A DNA stretch of 64,000 nt, taken from NCBI GenBank assembly GCA_918026815.1, contig CAKJVC010000157.1, forward strand, positions 62,001 through 126,000, written 5' to 3'. The notes beneath the pieces are model-generated. The model had not been told where the DNA came from. It ran no database searches and worked only from the letters and a program-made list of their open reading frames with translations. Position 1 is the first letter of the stretch; the number at the start of each line of letters is the position of its first letter. Source of the stretch: Chalara sp. BL73 (Eukaryota; Ascomycota; Leotiomycetes; Helotiales). This document shows positions 45,112 to 56,325 of this stretch, piece by piece. The translations under genes and the position numbers were made by a program.

Positions 45112-46017
45112 CTAGCGGATTTCAAACTCGAACATGCGAGAGGAGGGCAAGCGTTGCATCTTTCTGACCGCATTACGAAGCTTCTCGTTGCCGGTGATAG
45201 GTAGGTCGTTCTGCATCGAGAAGAGGTCATTTTGGTGAAGCGCGCCGTTGATCCCGAACGGATTGGATTTTCTGAGGATGGCTCCTTTGAGCTTGGCAAA
45301 GCTCACGTTGTCGATGACGGGATCTGTCTCGCCATCTTGGAGGACATCTCTGAACGCGATGCGGACCCAGAACGTAGGACCTAGCCGGATCTCATCTCGG
45401 ATTAGGAAGTACTCTTCGGCCAGGATAAGCTTTCCTTTTTTTGCAGCGTGTGCATTTCCTTCGTCGTCATCTCTACTTCTCTTCAGTAGACCTAGCTTTG
45501 TTAATGCTGACGAGGAACTTGATTTCTTCACCGGCTTCTCCTTCGCCTCTCCAATCAGTCGATCTACCCAAAAAATACACAAAGCTCTCTTCCATAAGAG
45601 CGGGATCTGGACACCGTCGGCGGTCTCCGTCTTGACCAGCCACGGGAACCTAGCCTCGGCTTCCTGGATCAACGGCGAGATTGCAACCTGGCCCTGGTGT
45701 GTTGATGTGGAGGCGCCGAGAAGCCCTCGAGAGGTGAGCTCGTTTTTGACCCAAGCTTCGGCGACAAGGAGTTGGGCAAGGGTGATTTCGTATCCAACGA
45801 GCATAACAGCTTGGTCTGCTTTCTGCATGTTTCTATGCTCCTCCCCATACCATGCTTCAGAAACAGACATTTGGCCGCCTCGCTCCGTTCTCAACGCTCG
45901 AGAGATCGCCTCCTCGCCAAACAACTCGGGGCCGATATTGTAAGGATCCAGGGCGTCTTTGATGCGCGACGTGATTTCGTCAACCAGCTGTTGTGGCGTG
46001 AGAGGCTCGGAAGACAT
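45112..46017 (-). CDS. unrecognised protein, probably nuclear (301 aa)
   Basis: A single exon. I chose the ATG at 46015-46017 (MSSEPLTPQQLVDEI) because the sequence from there on reads as a folded protein; the frame is open another 72 codons upstream with weaker, UTR-like sequence. Features: an amphipathic start, AEAWVKNELTSRG, EAEARFPWLVKTETADG, a bipartite NLS-like segment KRSRDDDEGNAHAAKKGK, and a strand-rich end (AEEYFLIRDEIRLGPTFWVR). I recognise no domain. Its base composition is more GC-rich than the flanks and the opposite strand is also open for 231 codons, but the minus frame is longer and less biased. Confidence 0.55.
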   Translation of the reverse strand: MSSEPLTPQQLVDEITSRIKDALDPYNIGPELFGEEAISRALRTERGGQMSVSEAWYGEEHRNMQKADQAVMLVGYEITLAQLLVAEAWVKNELTSRGLLGASTSTHQGQVAISPLIQEAEARFPWLVKTETADGVQIPLLWKRALCIFWVDRLIGEAKEKPVKKSSSSSALTKLGLLKRSRDDDEGNAHAAKKGKLILAEEYFLIRDEIRLGPTFWVRIAFRDVLQDGETDPVIDNVSFAKLKGAILRKSNPFGINGALHQNDLFSMQNDLPITGNEKLRNAVRKMQRLPSSRMFEFEIR

Positions 46018-47703
46018 CTTGTTGAACTTGGAAAGATTGCCTTCAACGATGGATGAAGAGAGCCTACCTTTAAGGTCAGCGCCTCGAAGCAAGGAGAGCA
46101 CCATCGTGCTTGAGGAAGCTACCTTAGATGATTCTCGTTGGCTGCAAAGGATAACCAGTCTTTTGGGGCTGGTGACCTCCCAAGATGAAATAAAGATCTT
46201 AGTTTCAACGAGAGTAATGCGAGAGACGAGCAAACTCCATATGGCGGGTTAGTAACGCGCTTTATACGAAGTATCAATATGCTTGCCCCCAAACCTCGAG
46301 GCTGCTGCTGGATGATCTGATCTTTATTGGAATCAGTGATGGTTATAATCTCGAATATTACTGTGCAGAGACGACACGAAGCCTTCAATCCCTCAAAAAA
46401 GTGAATGTAAGGCGCGGCCAAGTGATCCAGTGCTCTAAACCGAGGAGCAGGGTAGAATATATATTAGGAAGGCATCCGAACAACAACATCCATATCCCTT
46501 GATAAATCTCGACGGAAATTTTCAAGCCTCTTAAGCTGCTGACCTCAGAGCGGTCTCTGTCTGGATCTAGCCCTCCGGTTAGGATGGCTATAGGGACGCT
46601 CCCGCCTCGCATATATACGCTTACGCCCTTATATAGTTGCTACAACGATCATAAAATTTCACTGGCTGAAAAATCTAGGTTGGGGATATCGGGGTCCAAG
46701 GGAAACGAGCCAACTATGGCAGGCTAAAGGTGACGTGACCTTCAACATTGAAAAGTGAGCTTAAGCAAGGCAAATACATCTGATGTTTTCGCGCCGGCTC
46801 GCAGGCTCTGAACTTCTCTTAAGTGAAGGCACGGATCTTTCGTAAAATACACGTATCGCCTCTCCGAGCTAACCCTCCAACCCCTATAAAGCATGGAAGA
46901 TCATTTTGGGTGAAAGCTGTCCGCTGACTCGTCGAAATCCTTGATATCGAACCTCGCTATCGATATTCTTGAGAGCCTCACTATTCCCGCGCCACCTTTC
47001 GAACCTAGAGGCTCGGGTATAGAGCTTTCTCCGGGGTGCTGCAGACCTCAAGCGGGCTTCCTCTTCCGTGGATATTCATTCCTGATCAACGTTGATAACG
47101 GCTGCGGATTTTGTGACTCTCGTCAGGCGATGCAAAAGTACGTTAGAGCGAGTAGATCCACCGAATATATCTTAATAACAATTGGTGTCTCGGGCGTTTC
47201 TTGGAGGTACTATGACTTCTAAGTCTTTGACTCGCAGCCCAGAGAAGAGGTGAAACAGTGGAAGGAATGTTTTTCGTCTAGTGCATTGGAAGGACGGTGC
47301 TGTACATCACAGGAGGCAGGCGATTATGAAAAGTAAACTGATCAAGACATAAGAACTGCAGCGGAAATTTAGTAAATTGAATATTGAAGGAAAGTGAAAA
47401 TTAAAATCCAACGCATCTATTATTGAAATTCTAGGGGGTATCTTCTAAATACAGGTTCTATTAATGCTTAACCACGAAACGAAAAATCATCTGCTCTTGG
47501 AAGCGCAAATCGTACTCCGGCAGAGCCATGTAGTTGTAGGTCTCTCTACCATCTATCCGTTTATAATCCATCCATCCAATCATACCATTTCCTGGCATGT
47601 GTTTGAATGTCAAGCCTTAGAAGTGCGGACTTTGTACATAAGGGTGACAATGGGTTGACCAGATGGAGCAAGTATTGCCACCATTGTGTAGGAAATATTG
47701 ACA
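46018..47703. other. gene-free stretch with possible gene remnants
   Basis: About 1.7 kb. On the minus strand at 46310-46420 the frame reads FFEGLKASCRLCTVIFEII, which resembles the start of fungal HET-domain or related proteins (C-x-x-C-x-x-I), but no domain follows. The ORF at 46941-47222 is unsupported. Possibly decayed genes. Confidence 0.3.
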
Positions 47704-49964
47704 TCAGATAGTTCTTTCTGAAGGCCGATTTGCAATGGAGACTTTCCAATTTGTCGTCTTCTTAACATCACTTAAGATCTCCTCCATATCGATGATGTAG
47801 CTGCGAGGAGGAACGTTTCCGCTGCTGTAAGCATAGTACAAGCCTACCACTCGACCACCAGCGTTTAGGACCCAAGACCCGGAATCGCCTCCACCACCGA
47901 ACGGCGCTTCACAGGGGTCATGTGGAACAACGTGCGCAATGTAGCCCTGTCCGTGACCGCCTTCACTTTCACTTGTGGACCAAGACAGACGAGCTCGACT
48001 CTCACCAACTGATCCATACGTTGCTTTGCCAAAGCGAGTGAATCGCGCAACGCGCATACCATTCACGTTAAATTTCATATTGCGGGGCCGGAGGGTTCCA
48101 AAAGCAAGTTTTCCATTTTTTAGACAAGTGTTTGTCGCCTTAAATGAATCATCAAGATTGGTGGGCGCCTAAAAAGAAATATTAGTTTTAAAATAAAGCA
48201 TCAGAAAATGCTGTTATCGGTAATCTCAACTTACAGTATTGTAGGGAAACGTCTTGATTCTTCCCGGATTAACCTCGACGAATGCCCAGTCCATTTCCGA
48301 CTTCCAAGGCTGCTTATCCCAAGGCTCCTTAACAAGTTTCACATTCTTTGTCGCTTTGAGACCCGAAGATAGAATTGGACAGCCTAAGGGAGGGAGAAAG
48401 TTTAAATCAATCCAGCATTGTAACTCTTCCTTCATGGCATTGTAATGTTTAAAGGCAATCTGAGCATGTTTCTTTTTAGTCTGCCCTTCATAGTTAGAAC
48501 TCATATTTGTCGCATCTTCGTAGTCCTGCTTTGCTCCTTCACACTTTCTTTCTGCTTCAACGACTCTTCTGGTAACAAACATTTTGGAAGGGCATTCAAG
48601 TAGGGCGGAAGCTGAGTTTGTGCTATTGAGATCAATTGCATCTGGTTTATCCGAAACTACGTGGTGGTTTGTCATTACACATAGCCGTCGATCGTCACCG
48701 TTCTCGAGATAGACAAAGCCGCCAAGAGATCCACCACTAGTTCCAGGTATTGCAAGCGAGGCACTCATAGCCGGTTGAATCCCATGCTGTTGTAAGTTGT
48801 GGCTACCGAAAGTGGAATCATTTGCTCGACATATAGTACCACAGATAATAAATACTTCAATATCAGGAAAACTCATCAGACAAAGACAGTGTTGAATAGC
48901 GTAGATGCAGTCTCTGGCCGACTCTGATGAAGGCTGAGCAATCACAGAGAGAACCGCGTGTTGTTCTAGAGTTTCTTCTGACCGGGTGTCATAGATGCAC
49001 TTGGCCATAAGTTCAATCGCTGTGTTGACACGAAGCAAACGATCAACTGTTCTTCCCACTTGGAAGAGAAGCGCGTCCCACTTCTCGTCAGTCAATTCTA
49101 TACACAAGTCGGATGTAATCGAGGAGAGACGCGAGGCCATTGGTGGCATGTTATACGAGCCGCGGTAATCGCCCGGTGGAAGTGGTGAAGCTTGAAATCG
49201 GGATGAGATTGGCTTTTGGGCGAAGGCCACGAGCACATGATTAGAGGAAGAGTCCTGAGAGCGTTTCTGACTCTCATCCTCGCTCTGATGCTTGCTCTTA
49301 AGACCGGACATGCATTGGCGCAGAGATGTAAAGGGACCATAAAAAATTCCATGGCCAGGGTCTTCTTTGTCATGGGCATCAATGTGGGCAAGTCGGAGAC
49401 ACCAAGACTGAGTTGGAGGACGGGCTAGACCTAGTGGCGTAGCACTCTCTGTTCCAGTATTTGTGACTGTATCTCTTTCTGAAATCGCCCCTGTTCTTAC
49501 TGCTGCATTGTCACTTGTACGCACGCTGGTGGCAATCGAACTAAGCACAATGTAGCGACGCTCTTTGCCTGGATCTGTCCAGACCATAATGCCGCTAACG
49601 GTGTAAAGATTGTTGTAGTCCGAAGAAGAATACCTTGAGGTTGTCGGATATGGCTCAGCCTTAACCCAAACACGAAGATATTCTTGCTGCTCGTACATTC
49701 TAGTCAGCGCTACTGGTTCATCTTGGCTTTGGCTGTAGAACTGTGGTCGCGGGAAGAACTCAATGCGAGAGTTATCGTATGTATGGGTAGTGGCCAGAAG
49801 GGGAAAGGGGTTCAAAAACAGAGATAAGATCTTGTAAAGAAGATTCTTCGTTAACGTTAACAGCGGGAGAAGGCTGGAAGAAGATTATCAGCTGCGAACC
49901 TGGCTTTGAATTTGGATTTGGATGTAGAACTGAACTACACTATACTTACTGATGGATGAGCCAT
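47704..49964 (-). CDS. large trypsin-like serine protease, predicted intracellular
   Basis: Main exons 48235-49845 and 47704-48168 (phase 0, GTAAGT...TTTTTAG), with a likely first exon 49950-49964 (MAHPS|GTAAGT) joined to an acceptor near 49846; this gives 696 aa. If that exon is not used, the first ATG in frame is at 49698. The catalytic triad is visible: CVMTNHHVV (His), EMDWAFVEV (Asp) and GGGGDSGSWVLN (Ser), in trypsin-fold order. Before the protease lies a ~340-residue region (VSGIMVWTDPG, TDEKWDALLFQVGRTVDRLLR). Between His and Asp is a long helical insert (VVEAERKCEGAKQDYEDATN). No secretion signal is evident. Fungal proteins of this general type occur in variable gene regions; substrate and role are unknown. 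Confidence 0.78.
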
Positions 49965-51616
49965 AGTGCGTAGGTTAGGCTTCGCCAAGAATTTGGATCC
50001 CCAATATCCAAAGCCGAGAATACTTAATGACAATAGTCGCTCTATGGAAACTATATCGAGATAGACCTCAAGATGTTGGAGACGAACAAGGCATCTTCTA
50101 GTTTACGGAAGGTCCGTGCGCCATAGCGTCTTAATGACCCCACAAAACATATGATTATGGTCCGTGCATGATGGTAGGGCTGTAGGGCTGAGGCAACAAG
50201 GGGGAGAGAGGCTCCATGACATTCACTGTTCATCAACCAACACTAGCATCCAAAGTCTCAACCAGGGATTTTTACGTCCACACACACAATATATTTCATG
50301 CTATGACACTGCCATCAGCTACACGACCACGATCAATACACAGATGTGTATTTAGTTTCCGACGGATCATGATGAGGAGTGTATTTTCATGGAAATGAAG
50401 CAAGGTAAAAAATTTCGTCATTGCAGAAAATATATCTAAATATGCACAGCTAAACGGATGTAGCCAAAAGAACACATTTAAACAAACACATTCAAAAGAA
50501 GGTATACACACAACTTTGTTTATACAAACGCATCTGAACTAAAATAACCTAATAATCATATCAGGGAGGGAGGTTAAGGGAGAAAGCGTTAGGGTTAGGA
50601 TCATAGCACAATGGCCAGTCTGTAAGTTAGTCTAGCCTCAAGCAAAAGCCCTGTCTCGTAGGCCAGCTTTAGGAAACGCAGAACGAACAAAACTTTGTTG
50701 AGGTGAGAGTCACAACGAGGGGAAGGGAAATATTCAATATCCTTCTTCTACCCAGCGGAGAAAGGGCGAATCAGGATTTCTTCGCACAAGCCTTGGATGT
50801 CTTCCAACCGACAATATTTTGATTAAAGTAAGTGATTGTTTGGTTCTTTGAAAATGCTTATATATTGAGGGGGATAAAGTACTTTCGCCTTTGAAAGAGT
50901 TGAGTTTACCACCTCGCCGTCCAAGTCTTCGGTTATAGTCCTCTAAAATCACTATGCCCCTTAAAACGTACGCCAGTAAGTCGCATCATGCTATATGCGA
51001 TGACCCTGTGAGTACGTATTAAACCGCCGGGAGCCTTCAAACGTCACCTTAGCTGGCCAGCGACCATGCATATGAACAAGGTCTTTCAAGGCCCATTCTC
51101 CATCTCTTTAATCGATTAAAATGCCGTCTGCAATCCAAAGCCCCCATTCCAAATCCGGATTTCACGCATTCCTTGCACAATGGCGCAGCTCAGAATCACG
51201 TGCCTCTTTCTAAAGCACATACAAACGCCAACTGTCTTGTCGTCATTTAAACGGTAGCTTTAAACTGAAACATACAGTTGCGTTAAAGCTGACAAGGATG
51301 CTTGGGTAGTGACACTGAGTTCCCCTGTATATAGAATAAAGAAGCTATCCACCCTGAAGTAGTTGTGAGACAAGCCATCAAGAAATTCTAGGCGAAAATG
51401 AATTTTGTTATTTAAGGAGGATATTGCAAATAAGTATGTACGTAGGAGCCTTGGGATGGTAAAGAACGAGTAAGAAACGGGAACGAACCTGAGCTTTTTG
51501 ACGTAAATATGGTAAGTTGCTGATCTAGTTTCTACCCTGCCATGAAGCACACTCTAGTATTGCTGAGCTAACTCACTCTAGACTATATTTCTAGGTACCT
51601 TGTAGAATTCCTTTCT
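49965..51616. other. gene-free stretch
   Basis: About 1.65 kb, AT-rich, no supported ORF. One short telomere-like TTAGGGTTAGG at 50589-50599 and CACGTG at 51197-51202. Nothing else seen. Confidence 0.4.
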
Positions 51617-52652
51617 CTAGAGAACAGCGTATGCGCTTGCATAGCTTACTGAACTATCGCTCACATCCTCTACATCGCTGCTCCTTTCATACCGCACAAA
51701 CTTGAATCGACCTTTGCTAGGTTCGGTATCATCTTTCTTTTCACGCTCGAGCACCTCGAGAGCGGCCATCACAACTCCAATCGGATGGCGGCCACAAACT
51801 GTATTACCGGTCCGCCGCAGTTCGTTTAGAAATTCCTTATGTTTACCACTTTCAATAGCATCAATTGCCTGCCGGTCCAACTGGCCAATACTTTCATGGA
51901 TGCTTGGATTTGATGGTGCACTAGCTCTCTTGTTCAAGCTAATGCCTGTAGTGCTGCCGGCTGGAAGAAAATAGGTATAGCTAAATCTCAAGCCCCAATG
52001 GCAGAAATCAGAAGAGATGACGAATACTGATGTAGGATCCGCTAAGTAAGGAGCCAGTAATTCACCGTACGACTTCTCCGCTGCCTCATTTGTGCTTCCA
52101 ACCAAGATTGGAACTAGAGGTGGGAACTCCGCAGATGAAGAAAAGCTCCTTGATAACATCTTGTATATGTATGGCAGGTGCATTTCTAGACTGTGTTCTT
52201 CCTCGTCGGTATTCGTACTCATGTCGTCGAACTTTCCCGTTCCTCGCAACTCTTTCACAGTCTCTCTGTCGACTACTAAGTCTCCTAGCGGTGTGGCATA
52301 TTTCGAATGCTTCGAAAGCGCACAGCCACTTAGGTATAATACGTGAGAGGGACCAAGAAGGAAGACACGTTTCGCATTGGAGAGGTCGAGGGATGCGTAT
52401 GCCCAAGCTGCGGCCGGACCAGAGTAGGAGTAGCCTGCATGTCTTCTTGCTGTCAGAACACTCTATGCGGGCAGTTTTATAAGAGGACCAGCTCACTCAC
52501 GGCGCAATGATTACTCGTGCGCCGGGGACTGGCAGCTCCCTTCCGTCGATGGACTTGGGGACTTGGGCTAGCCATCCGTCGAGCTCTGCGGAGAGAGTAG
52601 AGGAGCGGCTTGAATACCAAGAGCCAGCATGACTAGCTTCTCTCGTTGTCAT
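51617..52652 (-). CDS. MEMO1-family protein
   Basis: Exons 52501-52652 and 51617-52442 give 325 aa. The intron ends AAG (52443-52500); this acceptor restores the family motif APHAGYSYSG, whereas the more usual CAG a few bases on would break it. The metal-site residues of MEMO1 are all present: PHAGY (His), GPSH (His), EMHLPY (His) and SSDFCHWG (Cys). Start MTTREASHAGSWYS matches the family. MEMO1 homologues bind copper or iron and are related to nonhaem dioxygenases; the yeast protein Mho1 affects filamentous growth. CACGTG lies 155 bp upstream (52806-52811). Confidence 0.92.
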
Positions 52653-53845
52653 TTTGGCCTTCTTGATATACTGAGCCCTGATATGCTTATTGTGAATGCC
52701 TATTCAGAAGCTGAATGGGGATGATGGCGTAATTGAAGTTGAAGTTGTCCACCCCACCTTGGCACTGATAAGAAGCTCTGCCAGTACAAGGCTGTCTCTT
52801 ATATTCACGTGACGACACTACCAGCTCAATCAGCCTAGACGTGATGGGGCTCCATCAACCAATGGGAAAAAGCGCTCATAAAAGAGCCCCTAAACAGGTC
52901 TTGTTTGAGAGATTCGGAGCCTGTGGCACATCTGCCGCTAAGCCTCAATGCTAGACTCCACCTTTGCCTCAAACTCTTTAATTTGCAGGCAATGACTAAT
53001 ATGTAGAAGCACATGTACACACATAGGTTACGGCGATGCAACCATATTTAGAGCGTTTGTTTGAAAGTCCATTTGGCAATTGTAACGAGACCGTACTAAA
53101 TTGAGCGGAATGCTTGGCGATGGCGGGGATACAGTAGCGGGCTTCCAAAGTCTCCGATCGCCCGAGTAAGAACTTGGCAACAAACAGGTGATTAGGAATG
53201 ATGTCGTAGAGGGGATACCGCATCGAGGGATTTGTGATGTAGTTTTGATGATTACGCGTTGACTGCTTCTGCATCGCCACCTGTGACCAACAGCCTGAAT
53301 CATCGCTGCATGCTGGTACCACCAACACGAAAAGGAAGAAAGAGCTTCTGTGAGTGGGTGGTGCAAGGACCATGATGAGCTGAAATGATTGCTGCATGGC
53401 TCCGAAACAAGCCTTTTGGCGGGTCTATTCCCGGACTTGGCGCTTTCTCAAACTCGAGAAACCCCCAAACACAACTCCTTTGTCCCCCTGTGCCGCATCT
53501 TTTGGTTGGAACAAATAACAACAACGATAAAAAGCCCTCGAAATGGCCAGTCTGGGGCCCGCAAGCCGTCCAATCCAACCATCAAAGGTGGTGTCAAATC
53601 CGCCAGCGCTTGCCGGTCGCCCCGAGAACTAACGCTTCAAAGCTTCCATGTCACAATCCTTCTGGGCGTCGTCATCAACTTTCGCTCATTGGTAACTGTC
53701 ACAAAAGAAGACCTCCACTATCACCACCTCCTCCACCTCTCCCTCTACCATATATTGTCTAGACTTTGCATTGCCTATAATCTGTTTTTTTTTTTCTTTC
53801 TTTCCTTCCTTCCTTGGACTCGACTTCCTCAACATCTCCTCTACC
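52653..53845. promoter_or_regulatory. divergent promoter, MEMO1 / aspartic protease
   Basis: About 1.2 kb. Short overlapping ORFs on both strands (53000-53900) are chance. A long pyrimidine tract (T-run, then CTTTCTTTCCTTCCTTCC, 53786-53815) lies just before the protease ATG, as is common for strongly expressed fungal genes. Confidence 0.45.
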
Positions 53846-55537
53846 ATGGCGCTGCGACTACTACTGTCGCCGCTGCTCATCTCGTTCACGATCGTTTCTG
53901 CTCAGGTTGATGGTACCTTGCTTTGGAATATCAAGCGGGATCCCGCAACCCAGGAGGCTCAACTGAAAGCACGATCTCTAGAATTGCACGGCGGTCTCCT
54001 CCCACGACAAGCCGATACTGTCACTGCCGATCTAGGAAATGCGCTGCGGGCCGGCCTGTACTTCGCCAACATCAGCGTCGGTACGCCGCCACAAGACTTC
54101 CAGGTGCAGATCGACACGGGCAGTTCAGATCTTTGGGTCCCTAGTGCCACTGCTCGTCTTTGTCAGCTGCGACAAGGCTCCGAGTGTCCAGGTGGAGCTT
54201 GTTGGTTTTTCATCTCCAAATTTGAATGATCATAGCTAATATCTTGCAAGTCGACTATGCTGCTTCATCCACCTTCCAAGACATTGGCCAGGGCGAGTTT
54301 AATATCTCATATGTGGATGGATCAGGATCAGTAGGAGATTACTTCTCAGATGCACTTTCTATTGGCGGCGCATCGGTTTCCAACTTTCAGATGGGTTTGG
54401 CCCTAGATACAACAATTGGTATTGGCATCATGGGAATTGGTTACAACAACTCCGAGGCAAATGTTTTTACTGGAAATGGCACAATCTACGCCAATCTGCC
54501 TTTTGCTATGGTTGACCAGGGTCTGATCAAGACAGAAGCTTACAGCCTATGGCTTAACGATTTGCGTAAGTTGTATCGCACTGAAGATTCATCAGAGCTT
54601 CTCTGACTAGGAAACAGAATCCAGCGAAGGAAACATTCTATTTGGAGGTGTTGATACAGCCAAATATACTGGCGACCTTATTTCCGTGAAAGTATACCCA
54701 GACACACAGTCTGGTCGCGTTAGCTCTTTCACTGTTGCCTTCACATCCCTCTCAGCGACCTCGTCTTCGGGAACGGATCAGCTCACTCCCCCTGACTACG
54801 CCGAGGCTGCAATTCTTGACTCAGGCACAACAATCACACTCCTACCCAACAACATCGCCCAAGTCGTTTTCGACGAGCTCGGAGCAACCGTATCTGAGCA
54901 GCTCGGTGCTGTAGTTGTCCCATGCTCACTCCGTGAGAATTCTGGTACTCTCAATTATGGATTCGGCGGCACAGGGGGCCCAACCATTAAGGTGTCTGTA
55001 AACGACCTTGTTCTCCCTCTTGTACTATCCAATGGCCGTGTTCCGACATATACGAATGGGGAGCCCGCCTGCCAGCTCGGTATTCAAGCTGCTGGCAACT
55101 TTCCTGTCCTGTTTGGTGATACATTTCTGCGATCTGCGTACGCAGTGTACGACTTGGCAAATAATCGAATCGCCCTTGCCCAGACCGACTTCAATTCTAC
55201 AGACTCCAACGTGGTACCATTTGCCTCAGTTGGGGCATCTATTCCTAGTGCTACTTCAGCACCAAATGAAGCTGCTGTTACACAAACCGCCACAGGGATT
55301 CCGAAAGTCGGCGCCGATGGAACGGCTACAGGTGATGGAGGCTCTATATCTGCGACCTACAATCCAACAGCCACCAACTTGGTTGCTGCCAGTGGGTTTG
55401 GGGCCGCCTCAAGTACTAACACCAAAGGCGCTGCAGTTGGAGGACCCAGGCCATTTCAGGGCGGTAGTATGATAGTTGTCAGCTCGATAGTTGTTCTCTG
55501 CATGGGAATGGGAGGTGGTCTCTTTACTCTTCTTTAA
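53846..55537 (+). CDS. GPI-anchored aspartic protease (yapsin/pepsin-like)
   Basis: Exons 53846-54200, 54251-54565 and 54618-55537 give 529 aa. Signal peptide ([19 protein letters not shown]), short propeptide ending LLPRQA, then a two-lobed A1 protease: [11 protein letters not shown] (first Asp), flap [15 protein letters not shown], and [14 protein letters not shown] (second Asp). The usual [17 protein letters not shown] block is near the end. A Ser/Thr/Ala-rich stalk and hydrophobic tail ([20 protein letters not shown]) indicate GPI anchoring. Intron 1 has a weak GTTGGT donor; splicing there yields [14 protein letters not shown], the expected family sequence. Such enzymes trim wall and surface proteins. 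Confidence 0.92.
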
Positions 55538-56325
55538 TGAGTTGTACATAAGGGATAACGAATGCTAGGAGTCATGGAGTTATCGCGGTGCATAAGAGTG
55601 TTTGCGGATTGCACATATAATTTGGTTACTGTCAAACAGTGGCGATACCTGGTTATTAGCGAATTGATGAATACCAATAGGCATAAAGGTATAAAAGCGT
55701 CAAGAATGAAAAGAGTTAGACTAACGATGATAATGATATTAATGATGTACTGACTTGTATCTCCAGAAATATTGTTTACTTACGGTCTCACAAGCAAATA
55801 GGGGCTCGGTTGATTCGGCTCAGCCCCTGAATCATAACCATACCAAGCAACCATTTTTCAAGTACGTAACAGTTCGTTCCCACGACCTCTACGCATTTAT
55901 GTGGCTGTCTTATTTGCATCACATGTCCGTCCAATCCCTTACCATGCCGGTAATTGAATTCCCGCATCCAGATGTGACGGTCAAGATAACTAATGAATCT
56001 TGCAATGCTCTTAGGGTAGACGGCATCAGGCATCTAGCCCGGTTTAAACAAACCCCATGCGCGATCTGGATATCATCACTATTCCGGGAAATCATACAAG
56101 TACTCCGTTTCCTTATTTCTTATGCCAATTCCCTTGACAACGCCGGATGACTCAAATGCTGGCTCAAACATGGGGGTGGATTTTCTGTTGCGGTGAACAC
56201 TTTTTTTGCATTCATATGCCACCCATTGAAGGAGGACTCTTATATTAAATTTCCGTTCATTGTAGCCTGTTTCAAGCGCTCATTTGCATTCTCACATCAT
56301 CTTTGAGAAGCACGCTATTGATATA
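55538..56325. other. gene-free stretch, MFS gene promoter
   Basis: No supported ORF. The plus ORF 55755-56150 overlaps an open minus frame and resembles nothing. Nothing else seen. Confidence 0.4.

Noticed and set aside
45248..45943. 231-codon plus-strand ORF
   Set aside because: Shadow of the orphan minus-strand gene; Ser/Arg-rich composition of a chance frame.
46941..47222. 93-codon ORF in a gene-poor stretch
   Set aside because: No family resemblance, no conserved motif, no splice partners.
49813..49964. Frameshift in the trypsin-like protease 5' end
   Set aside because: A first exon at 49950-49964 with an AAG acceptor at 49846 restores the frame, so no mutation needs to be invoked.
50589..50599. 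Telomere-like TTAGGGTTAGG
   Set aside because: Fewer than two full repeats; expected by chance and no tract around it.
12369..52811. CACGTG sites upstream of several genes (Rif1, ABHD12-like, NMT, MEMO1)
   Set aside because: About seven seen in 64 kb, fewer than a 6-mer is expected to occur by chance, so no enrichment can be claimed.
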